Assembly (NCBI GenBank): GCA_021828225.1 | Contig: JAKASH010000194.1 | Location: 1 to 6,203 of the forward strand | From: Acidobacteriota bacterium | Lineage (GTDB): Bacteria; Acidobacteriota; Terriglobia; UBA7540 | Length of the DNA stretch: 6,203 nt | Direction of reading: 5' to 3' | In this document: positions 1 to 5,818 of the stretch, in pieces | Layout of the letters: every line of letters starts with the position of its first letter | Numbering within the stretch: position 1 is the first letter of the stretch | Position numbers and translations under genes: made by a program | The notes under the pieces: model-generated | Told to the model about the DNA's origin: nothing | Databases searched by the model: none | What the model saw: only the letters and a program-made list of their open reading frames with translations

Positions 1-8
1 TCCGATCT
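1..8. other. possible residual Illumina adapter at the left edge
   Basis: The first eight bases, TCCGATCT, equal the 3' end of the common Illumina adapter (GCTCTTCCGATCT). They would encode the last two gspE residues (Asp-Arg). In relatives I recall, the sequence after YNFV continues with Ser-Ala, so Asp-Arg is out of place. A chance match cannot be excluded. Confidence 0.5.
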
Positions 9-1252
9 ACAAAATTGTAGGGTTCCACACCCATATTCAGGAAGCGGCCCAGAACATCGACCACGTTGTTGGCGTGAACGGTGGTAAAGACCAGGTGGCC
101 GGTCAGAGCGGATTGGATGGCAATCTGGGCGGTTTCATTGTCGCGGATCTCGCCGACCATGATCTTGTCCGGGTCATGCCGCAGGATCGACCTCAGCCCG
201 CGGGCAAAAGTGAGGCCTTTCTTTTCATTGACCGGAATCTGGGTGATGCCCCGGATCTGGTATTCAACCGGGTCCTCGATGGTGATGATCTTGTCTTCAT
301 CACTTTTGATCTCCGAAAGCGCCGCGTAAAGCGTCGTCGTCTTACCGCTGCCGGTCGGGCCGGTGACCAGCACCATGCCGTACGGTTCACGGATAAATCG
401 CCGCACGCGCTTGATCTCGCGTTCTGAAAAACCCAGGATGTCCAGGCGAAGCTGGCGGAACTTCTCATGCAACGATTCCTTGTCGAGAATACGCAAAACA
501 GCGTCCTCGCCGTGAATCGAGGGCATGATGGAGACGCGAAAGTCGATCGGACGTCCGCGGTAGCTGACCCTGAACCGGCCGTCCTGCGGCACGCGCCTTT
601 CAGCGATGTCGAGGTCCGCCATCACCTTGATTCGGCTGATCACGTTGGACTGGTATTCGTACGACAGCGGATTCATGGCCTGCTGAAGCGCACCGTCGAT
701 GCGGTACTTCACGACCATCGAGTTGTCCCGGCTCTCCAGGTGAATGTCACTGGCGCGGCGCTCCAGGCCGGCGAAGATAACGGAATCCACAAGCCTAATC
801 ACGGGGCTCACATCCCGCTCGCCCACCAGTTGCTCAAGGGAAAGGTTTTCCTGGCCACTCGCCTCATCCCGGATAACGTCCAGGCGAAACTCGACCATCG
901 CCTCATCAAGCACCCGCTGCGAAGGGTCAGTCTTGCTCAGAAACTCTTTGACCTGGCTCGGAGCGGCCACCTTGATGACCAATTGGCGGTCAAGCCTCAT
1001 CCCCAATTCATCCAGGCGGGCCAGGTTGGAAGGATCGCCCACGGCGATCATCAGTTGCTGGTCATGGGCCTCGAGGGGCAAGAACTGGTAATCCAGCATC
1101 AGGTCAAGAGGGATGGAGCGCAGGATGTCAGGATCGGGACGCAATTGGCGCAGATCGACAAACTCGAAGCGGTAACGCTCCGCGGCGAGCCGCGCCGTTT
1201 CAAGTTCCTTCTCAAAATCGATGAGCATCCCCGGAAGCGGAATCTCACTCAT
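1..1252 (-). CDS. gspE: GspE/PilB-type secretion assembly ATPase, 3' end cut off by the window
   Basis: This is the cytoplasmic hexameric ATPase that powers pseudopilus or pilus assembly in type II secretion and type IV pilus systems. I translated 417 residues from the ATG at 1252. A GspE N-terminal-type domain covers about residues 25-105 (IP..L, LPL, AVGDP). The catalytic part has the RASDIHLE motif (166-173), Walker A GPTGSGKT (298-305), Asp box ITIEDPVE (323-330), Walker B region IMVGEIRD (364-371) and His box LTGHLVFTTVHAN (383-395). The arginine-rich segment (AERRVPQDGR, 217-226) is also present. The C-terminal part, where the family usually has a CxxC...CxxC zinc module, lies outside the window. 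Its start overlaps the gspF stop by one base (TAATG), which implies coupled translation. The N-terminus lacks the RLGxxL type c-di-GMP motif of MshE. GspE versus PilB cannot be settled from this fragment. Confidence 0.95.
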   Translation of the reverse strand, partial: MSEIPLPGMLIDFEKELETARLAAERYRFEFVDLRQLRPDPDILRSIPLDLMLDYQFLPLEAHDQQLMIAVGDPSNLARLDELGMRLDRQLVIKVAAPSQVKEFLSKTDPSQRVLDEAMVEFRLDVIRDEASGQENLSLEQLVGERDVSPVIRLVDSVIFAGLERRASDIHLESRDNSMVVKYRIDGALQQAMNPLSYEYQSNVISRIKVMADLDIAERRVPQDGRFRVSYRGRPIDFRVSIMPSIHGEDAVLRILDKESLHEKFRQLRLDILGFSEREIKRVRRFIREPYGMVLVTGPTGSGKTTTLYAALSEIKSDEDKIITIEDPVEYQIRGITQIPVNEKKGLTFARGLRSILRHDPDKIMVGEIRDNETAQIAIQSALTGHLVFTTVHANNVVDVLGRFLNMGVEPYNFVDR

Positions 1253-2457
1253 TAATGCACCTGCCCCGCCAGCGAAAACAGCGGCAAATAGAAAGCCACC
1301 AGCACAAAAGCTACGATGACGGCAATGGAGGCAATCATCACCGGGTCCACCATTGCCACCAGGGTCGAAAGGTCGATGTTCACATCCTCTTCAAAGAACT
1401 CTGCCACAGACTCCAGCATGCTCGGGAGGGCGCCGGTCGTCTCACCCACTTCAATCATGTCCAGAGCCATGGGAGGAAAGAAGCCAGTGGAGCGCAAGCT
1501 CTCGCTCAGGGGCCGTCCACCCATAATATCTATTCTAGCCTGTCCCAGCGCCTTCGCCAGCAAAGGACTCGAAACCGAATCCGCCGCGCTCTGCAGAGCC
1601 GCGACAACGGGAAGTCCGCCTTGGAGAAGCGTTGAAAGCGTTCGCACAAATTCCGCCACAGAGAATTTCAGGAGCAGTTTCCCCGCTACGGGCAGGCGAT
1701 ACTTCAGCCGGTCCCATTCCAGGCGCATTGCCTGCGACCGGAATGTTGCCCGCACACCGAAGATAGCAAGAACAATCGCGATCAGGATAAAAACGCCCAT
1801 CCGTTTAATCCCCAGGCCCACACTAATGACAAACACCGTCAGGGGCGGCAAGGGGACGTTCAGTTCGCTGTACAGTTCCGAAAACCTGGGGATAATAAAC
1901 GTATCAATCAGGACGATCAGCCCGCAAAGGAAGACCATCAGGAAAGCAGGATAGATCAGCGCTGAGACGAACTTCTTGCGGAATGATCGCGCGGTCTTCT
2001 GGTAGGTCACATATTGACCCAGGACCTTGTCCAGGCTGCCGCTGCGCTCTCCAGCGCGAAGAGTGGCACAGTAGATTTTCGGGAACTTGTTGGTGGCTTC
2101 AAACGCCTCGGAGAGCAAAGCCCCGCCGCTGACTCTTTGCTGAACATCTTCCACCGCGGCGCGGAGCTGCTCACTGCGCGTCTGGCGGGCCAGCATTTCA
2201 AGCGATTTCTGCAGCGGCAAGCCCGACTTGGAAAGGGTCATGAACTGCTGATTGAAAATCAGCAGATCGTCCGGCTTGATCTTGCCGCGTCGCGGAGGGC
2301 CAATCCGCATTTGCAGGATGGACTTGGGCCTGACCGAAAAGACGTAGTAACCCTGCGAAGCCAGGTGCGCGCGCAACTCGTCCGCGGAAGTCGCCTGATG
2401 CGTCTGGTTGATAACCTGGCCGGTTTCCGTCCCTATCCTGCAAACGTACTCACCCAT
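1252..2457 (-). CDS. gspF: GspF/PilC-family inner-membrane platform protein
   Basis: This polytopic inner-membrane protein forms the platform that couples the GspE ATPase to pseudopilin extraction. It is 401 aa, the normal length for the family. Two T2SSF domains are visible, at about residues 68-191 and 268-391. Each has the typical helical cytoplasmic part with a G-E-x-[ST]-G motif (AGERSG 135-140, VGETTGAL 337-344). Membrane segments fall near 166-188, 207-236 and 369-393. The C-terminus carries the family-typical YLPLF (390-394). A short N-terminal region (1-45) has the G-YYVFSV sequence usual before the first domain. The ATG at 2457 is 3 nt after the stop of the preceding pseudopilin and has only a poorly spaced GGG upstream, so it probably relies on reinitiation. 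The stop overlaps the gspE start. Identity as GspF/PilC family is firm. Assignment to secretion or pilus is by context. Confidence 0.96.
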   Translation of the reverse strand: MGEYVCRIGTETGQVINQTHQATSADELRAHLASQGYYVFSVRPKSILQMRIGPPRRGKIKPDDLLIFNQQFMTLSKSGLPLQKSLEMLARQTRSEQLRAAVEDVQQRVSGGALLSEAFEATNKFPKIYCATLRAGERSGSLDKVLGQYVTYQKTARSFRKKFVSALIYPAFLMVFLCGLIVLIDTFIIPRFSELYSELNVPLPPLTVFVISVGLGIKRMGVFILIAIVLAIFGVRATFRSQAMRLEWDRLKYRLPVAGKLLLKFSVAEFVRTLSTLLQGGLPVVAALQSAADSVSSPLLAKALGQARIDIMGGRPLSESLRSTGFFPPMALDMIEVGETTGALPSMLESVAEFFEEDVNIDLSTLVAMVDPVMIASIAVIVAFVLVAFYLPLFSLAGQVH

Positions 2458-2460
2458 ACC

Positions 2461-2919
2461 CTACCAACTGCTGTACGGCGTTCCCTCCAGTGACTTGGCG
2501 TCCGATCCGCTGTGGACATCTACAACCCCCGGAACAGTCTCTTCCGGGCTGATGGGCACATCCTCAATATCCGCCTGCCAGGTCTGGTTGGACCCGGTGA
2601 AAGGATCGATCGGCAATCCCCCCCGCAGATAGCCCGCCTGAACCAGGTCGTCCAAAGATTCCGGAGGCTTGTGCTTATCCAATGTGTACTGGTCAATCAG
2701 CTTGCGCATGGTGAAAAGGTCATCTTTCAGAACGGCTTCCCGCGCCCTGATGATCGCCACGCGATAGTTGGGAGCCGCAACCGCCGCCAGAATCAGAATC
2801 AGCGTGAGGACCACCATCATTTCGAGGAGAGTGAAACCGTTTTCCGCCTGCTGCTCCCTGGAGGTAGTTCTCGATACCAACTTCTTATTAGTTTTACCAA
2901 TCCGCATAAGGAATCCCAT
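2461..2919 (-). CDS. type II secretion pseudopilin, GspG-like (second of two)
   Basis: This is a type IV pilin-like protein, probably a pseudopilus subunit inserted in the inner membrane before assembly. It is 152 aa from the ATG at 2919. The prepilin peptidase site is G28|FTLLEMMVVL with Glu at +5, followed by a hydrophobic helix to about residue 49 and a small globular domain. The soluble part has PIDPFTG and ends in GTPYSSW, with a VDVHSGSD segment that lies where GspG proteins bind calcium. The mature protein is 124 aa. The leader is long (28 aa). A second ATG at 2907 (24-aa leader, GGGA 6 nt upstream) is at least as likely a start, because the first ATG has only a distant GGGA. The gene overlaps the upstream pseudopilin by 26 nt (14 nt from 2907) and ends 3 nt before gspF. 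Being next to gspF suggests a GspG-like role, which is inference. Confidence 0.93.
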   Translation of the reverse strand: MGFLMRIGKTNKKLVSRTTSREQQAENGFTLLEMMVVLTLILILAAVAAPNYRVAIIRAREAVLKDDLFTMRKLIDQYTLDKHKPPESLDDLVQAGYLRGGLPIDPFTGSNQTWQADIEDVPISPEETVPGVVDVHSGSDAKSLEGTPYSSW

Positions 2920-3379
2920 TCAAGCCAATTCCCTGGCTTTTGGAAAAAACATTAAAAACATCCTGGCCGCCCCAGCTCTCGGAATCCGGCGAGTCCTGCA
3001 TCGAACGCAGCCCCCAATCAGTATTCCCCGTCATAGGATCAACCGGGATCTTTCTGAGAAATTTGTACCGCGTCTTGCTCCCTTTTAAGGGAACTCCTCG
3101 AACCAGAGTTCCCAGGGTGGGCGGGTAACCAAAGGTATCCAGCTTGACAGGGATCATGCCCCGGTCTGCAAAGTCCTTATAGCGGTCAATGGCGTTCCGC
3201 ATCATCCTGAGATCGCGTCTCAGTTCCAATTCCTTTTCCCGCTTAACGACAATTCCTGCCGTCGGAAGAGCGATGGTGGTCAGAACCATCATGATCGCTA
3301 TCGCGGCGACCATTTCCACCAGGGTAAAACCCCGGCTGGCGGCTTGATGCTTTGCCCGACTTCTAAGAAAAACTTTCAT
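2894..3379 (-). CDS. type II secretion pseudopilin (first of two)
   Basis: This is a pilin-like protein of 161 aa with a prepilin peptidase site at G17|FTLVEM (Glu at +5). It follows a basic 17-residue leader and precedes a hydrophobic helix to about residue 41. The soluble domain contains YPPTLGTLVRGVP (85-97), a PVDPMTG loop (112-118) followed by DWGLRSM, and ends in GIPYADW. It is clearly related to the next pseudopilin: both share GFTLxEM, the DPxTG loop and the PYxxW terminus. The ATG at 3379 overlaps the secretin stop in an ATGA arrangement. There is no Shine-Dalgarno upstream, only a CAACAACA stretch that also encodes the last secretin glutamines, so translation must depend on coupling. 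Its role as major or minor pseudopilin cannot be decided from sequence alone. Confidence 0.93.
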   Translation of the reverse strand: MKVFLRSRAKHQAASRGFTLVEMVAAIAIMMVLTTIALPTAGIVVKREKELELRRDLRMMRNAIDRYKDFADRGMIPVKLDTFGYPPTLGTLVRGVPLKGSKTRYKFLRKIPVDPMTGNTDWGLRSMQDSPDSESWGGQDVFNVFSKSQGIGLNGIPYADW

Positions 3380-5178
3380 TGTTGTTGTCGCGGCCCCGTG
3401 GGTGAAGCAGGCGCGGGGTGTGGCTCAACAGGGGGGGCGGGAACCGCAGGTGCTACAGCAGGGGGAGTTGCAGGTTTCGGGACAGGCCGTGCAGGGGTCT
3501 GGTCCACAGCGGTTTCCACATCGGGTCCCGGCAACCGGATCACCCGGGGCGTCAGCATGATCAGCACGTCCGTTTTCACCTTTTCGTGTTTCGTATCGCT
3601 AAATAAATATTTCAGTCCGGGAATTTCGCCAAGTCCAGGCACTCCCGAAACCGTTGTCGTGTCTGTCGTCTGAAGCAAGCCTCCAAGGACGCTCGTTTGT
3701 CCTTCTTCCAGCCGAATGTCATGTTCAATCTGTCTCTGGCCAAAGGTGGGCTCGTTCACACCGGCGATCTCGACGGAGGGCTGCACCGATGAGATATCAA
3801 TCTTCGCGTGAATCGCGATCTCCCCATCGGGCAGTAAATGCGGTGTCAAATCCACATTGACGCCGACGTCCTGAAACTGGAATTGTGTATTCGCAATGAG
3901 CCCACTAACGCCTCCCGTGGTTGTTGTCCCCCCGAGCGAGGGCAGAAAACTTCCCGTCGCGTAGGGTATGCGGCTCCCTATTCGCAGCGTCGCGGTGTCC
4001 CCGTCCGTTACTTGAATTTCAGGATTTTGGATGATGCGAGTGGTCGCGTCATTCAGGATGGCGGTTGCCACAGCACTGGGAACAACCAGGCTGAAATCGT
4101 TCGTCGACAGGTGCGCAAGACTGGTAGTGGCCGATGGGTTGAAGATCGCGCCCCCCTGAATCCCATTCGTAATAGTGCCTGAAGTGGGATTCACGGTCGC
4201 CGGCGTCAGCCCCAACTCTCTCACCCGGTCAGCGTCGGCTTCCAGGACCGTGATGTCAATCATGATCTCAGCTTTGCCGTGATCGAGGTCGTGAATCAGG
4301 TCGACCGCCTCTTGCACTTTTTGAGGGGTGTCCCGGATGATGATGGCGTTTGCGTCGGGATTATCGATAATCCGCTGAATACCCAGAATCTGCTTCAGGG
4401 CCGTGGTGATGGCGGTTCTGTCGGCAGGTTTCATCGAGTTCTGCAGATAAACAGTTCTGACGACTTCCGTCTGATAATCACGCCGGTTTGCCGGGTTGTC
4501 GGGAACAACCAGGATGGTATTCGCGGTTACAACCTTCCAGAAAGTGTGGGTCTGCAGCGCCAGGAGGTGCAAAGCGTTAAGAATCGTTACATTGTTCAGA
4601 TCCAGAGAAACCGGCTGGGCCTGGAAATCAGAGGTGAAGGCTACGTTCAAGCCAGCCAGCTTGCAGAGAGTCTCATAAACCCTTTTACTGTCGGCGCTGA
4701 TACGGAAATGGGCTAACGGCTCTTTAGGCAAAGGCCTGAGCTCGACTGCAGCGGGCTGAGCTTGCCGTTCACTCTCTTTGATCGCCTTCTGAAGGCGTTC
4801 TTCGTGTTCCTGCTTGATGGCAACTTCTTTGGCCAGCAATCGAGCCAGTTCCTGTTTCGCAGCGATGTTGCTGGGATCAATGCTGGCAGCCTTTTGAAAC
4901 TCACCGATGGCCTGCTGCACCCTTTGCTGGCGCAACAACTCCTTCCCCTGTTCCAGGTGAAACATGGCTGCCTCAACCCGAGCGTGTTGCTCTTCAAGCT
5001 GATATTCGGCGTTCTCAGGATGAGTCTGCGCGGCTTTTTCGAAGTTGATAAGAGCGTTATCCCAGTCTTTGCGAAACGCTGCCTGGCGTCCCTTCTGGAA
5101 ATAAACGTTGCCGGCAGCGCAACCTGCATAGGTCAACACTACCGTTAACGCTACGACTGCCCCGACACGTCGCTTCAT
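3376..5178 (-). CDS. gspD: outer-membrane secretin with N-terminal TPR repeats (GspD/PilQ family)
   Basis: This secretin should form the multimeric outer-membrane channel of the system. It is 600 aa. A signal peptide ends in a lipobox-like YAGC (C20). Tyr at -3 is atypical, so lipidation is uncertain. Two TPR-like helical repeats lie at about 22-57 and 70-105, then a charged helical linker (108-140). An STN/N0-like domain spans about 158-226 and one NolW/N1-like domain about 238-300. The secretin core spans about 304-548 and includes the signature VPGLGEIPGLKYLFS (513-527) and the terminal LIMLTPRVI (539-547). A Pro/Ala-rich tail (549-600) follows. The single N1-like domain is closer to PilQ or MshL architecture than to classical GspD, which has several. 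It is the first gene of the operon. The ATG at 5178 has a weak GGGA 7 nt upstream and a candidate promoter about 40 nt upstream. Confidence 0.94.
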   Translation of the reverse strand: MKRRVGAVVALTVVLTYAGCAAGNVYFQKGRQAAFRKDWDNALINFEKAAQTHPENAEYQLEEQHARVEAAMFHLEQGKELLRQQRVQQAIGEFQKAASIDPSNIAAKQELARLLAKEVAIKQEHEERLQKAIKESERQAQPAAVELRPLPKEPLAHFRISADSKRVYETLCKLAGLNVAFTSDFQAQPVSLDLNNVTILNALHLLALQTHTFWKVVTANTILVVPDNPANRRDYQTEVVRTVYLQNSMKPADRTAITTALKQILGIQRIIDNPDANAIIIRDTPQKVQEAVDLIHDLDHGKAEIMIDITVLEADADRVRELGLTPATVNPTSGTITNGIQGGAIFNPSATTSLAHLSTNDFSLVVPSAVATAILNDATTRIIQNPEIQVTDGDTATLRIGSRIPYATGSFLPSLGGTTTTGGVSGLIANTQFQFQDVGVNVDLTPHLLPDGEIAIHAKIDISSVQPSVEIAGVNEPTFGQRQIEHDIRLEEGQTSVLGGLLQTTDTTTVSGVPGLGEIPGLKYLFSDTKHEKVKTDVLIMLTPRVIRLPGPDVETAVDQTPARPVPKPATPPAVAPAVPAPPVEPHPAPASPTGPRQQQ

Positions 5179-5198
5179 AGACGATTCCCGCTCACCGC

Positions 5199-5212
5199 AC
5201 GTCAGCTTACGT
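5199..5212. promoter_or_regulatory. imperfect palindrome at the predicted secretin-operon transcription start
   Basis: ACGTCAGCTTACGT is symmetric at 12 of 14 positions (ACGT-x-AGCT-x-ACGT). It starts at the transcription start expected from the candidate -10 at 5220-5225 and lies 21 nt before the secretin ATG. The placement fits a repressor operator. No regulator can be named from the sequence. Confidence 0.35.
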
Positions 5213-5219
5213 AGAGTGT

Positions 5220-5249
5220 ATTATGGGCGAAGAAGTTGCCTGAAAGCAA
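5220..5249 (-). promoter_or_regulatory. candidate sigma70-type promoter for the secretin operon
   Basis: Read on the minus strand there is TTGCTT (5249-5244), an 18-nt spacer and CATAAT (5225-5220). The -10 matches TATAAT at five of six bases; the -35 is weaker. Transcription would start near 5213-5212, giving a leader of about 35 nt before the secretin ATG. It is the only reasonable promoter seen upstream of the five-gene cluster. Confidence 0.4.
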
Positions 5250-5322
5250 GCAAAGTGACGCCGCAATCCTGGCCTGCACTGGCACAAGGAATATCACGAC
5301 TCAGCCCGCATCCGGAAGCTTC

Positions 5323-5333
5323 GCCCGACGGGC
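5323..5333. repeat. short inverted repeat between the divergent promoters
   Basis: GCCCG-A-CGGGC is a perfect 5-bp inverted repeat around one base. It lies between the two divergent genes, upstream of both candidate promoters. It could be an operator half-site pair or chance in GC-rich sequence. Confidence 0.25.
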
Positions 5334-5366
5334 AACTGAGGAGTCAACTGCATGAACACGGGCCTG

Positions 5367-5375
5367 TGCTAAGAT
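5367..5375 (+). promoter_or_regulatory. extended -10 promoter for the DUF1059 gene
   Basis: TGCTAAGAT combines the TGn extension with a -10 matching TATAAT at five of six bases. No good -35 is visible at 16-18 nt, which extended -10 promoters can do without. Transcription would start near 5382, leaving a leader of about 30 nt with the Shine-Dalgarno. This argues against the in-frame ATG at 5374, which overlaps the -10. Confidence 0.45.
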
Positions 5376-5399
5376 GTCGGGGCAGGCTCAAAAAATAGC

Positions 5400-5406
5400 A
5401 AGGAGG
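5400..5406 (+). promoter_or_regulatory. strong ribosome binding site deciding the DUF1059 start
   Basis: AAGGAGG lies 6 nt before the ATG at 5413. It is close to a full anti-16S match at ideal spacing. It selects 5413 over the in-frame ATG at 5374, whose 13 extra residues match nothing in the family. Confidence 0.85.
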
Positions 5407-5412
5407 CCGAAA

Positions 5413-5595
5413 ATGGGAAAAGTATTGCGCTGTCGTGATTTGGGCACCAACTGTCCCAAGGAAATCCGGGCCGAAAACGAAGACGAGCTCATGAAGCTGG
5501 CCGCCGAGCACGCGGAGAAGGACCACGGAATCAGCGTTTCCAGCATTCCACCTTCCATGCTCGGATTGGTCAAAGCCGCCATCAAGGACGAATAA
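5413..5595 (+). CDS. DUF1059 domain-containing small protein
   Basis: This 60-aa protein of unknown function matches the DUF1059 family over its whole length. It opens with LRCRDLG, has a central acidic and alanine-rich helix (ENEDELMKLAAEHA, 21-34), then DHGI (37-40) and IPP (45-47), and ends in a VKAAIKDE helix. C7, C14, H33 and H38 form a C-x6-C-x18-H-x4-H pattern compatible with metal binding; that is inference, since no function is established to my knowledge. There is no signal peptide or membrane segment, so it is cytoplasmic. It has its own extended -10 promoter and a strong Shine-Dalgarno, is transcribed divergently from the secretin operon and appears monocistronic. The family assignment comes from remembered family sequences. 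Confidence 0.88.
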   Translation: MGKVLRCRDLGTNCPKEIRAENEDELMKLAAEHAEKDHGISVSSIPPSMLGLVKAAIKDE

Positions 5596-5653
5596 AGCAG
5601 GCTGTCGAACTTTCAATCCCGGCAAGGGCAGAGGGAATCGTCGAATTCAATCG

Positions 5654-5726
5654 GGGGCTGTGGATCACGGATATCGTGAGTAACCACGGGCTGGCAGCAG
5701 GCTGCCAGGCCGGAAGTCCCGTCCCC
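5654..5726. other. cluster of nested inverted repeats, possible structured RNA or 3' UTR element
   Basis: This non-coding stretch lies between convergent genes and holds several complementary segments. One is GTGG (5660-5663) with CCAC (5684-5687), enclosing TCACG (5665-5669) with CGTGA (5675-5679). A second is CTGGCAGC (5691-5698) with GCTGCCAG (5701-5708). ACGGG (5686-5690) can pair with CCCGT (5718-5722), and GGGG (5654-5657) with CCCC (5723-5726). Together they suggest a multi-stem fold closed by an outer helix. It could be part of the DUF1059 3' UTR, a separate small RNA, or an extragenic repeat. It matches no RNA family I recognise. Confidence 0.35.
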
Positions 5727-5768
5727 ATTTCTCCAGGCAATATTCTCCTCTCCCATCCTCAAAGAGGA

Positions 5769-5795
5769 AGCCCCTGCCAGAGTTCGGCAGGGGCT
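5769..5795. terminator. hairpin terminator between convergent genes
   Basis: AGCCCCTGCC (5769-5778) pairs perfectly with GGCAGGGGCT (5786-5795) around a 7-nt loop. The plus strand continues with a moderately T-rich run (GAATTTCCTTCATTT), and the minus strand with TTCCTCTTT after the stem. It can serve both DUF1059 (plus) and the Lys-rich gene (minus). The T tracts are interrupted, so efficiency is uncertain. Confidence 0.75.
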
Positions 5796-5818
5796 GAATT
5801 TCCTTCATTTAACTCCGG

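Noticed and set aside
7..20. CTACAA-AA-TTGTAG inverted repeat at the left edge
   Set aside because: It lies within gspE coding sequence, and its left arm overlaps the suspected adapter bases, so it is probably coincidental.
467..1255. A 262-aa open frame on the plus strand
   Set aside because: It is antisense to gspE, whose translation shows all expected ATPase motifs. The plus-strand product resembles no family and has no ribosome site.
1316..1954. A 212-aa open frame on the plus strand
   Set aside because: It lies fully antisense to gspF and is rich in Ser/Arg/Thr, as expected for a shadow frame.
5280..5296. TGGCAC resembling the -24 element of a sigma54 promoter on the plus strand
   Set aside because: The matching -12 element (TTGCA/T) is absent at the required spacing.
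5374..5412. N-terminal extension of the DUF1059 gene to the ATG at 5374
   Set aside because: That ATG overlaps the extended -10 element and lacks a ribosome site, while the ATG at 5413 has AAGGAGG at ideal spacing and begins the conserved family sequence.
5344..5625. A 93-aa minus-strand open frame opposite DUF1059
   Set aside because: It is antisense to a recognised family member, and no ribosome site or family similarity was seen.
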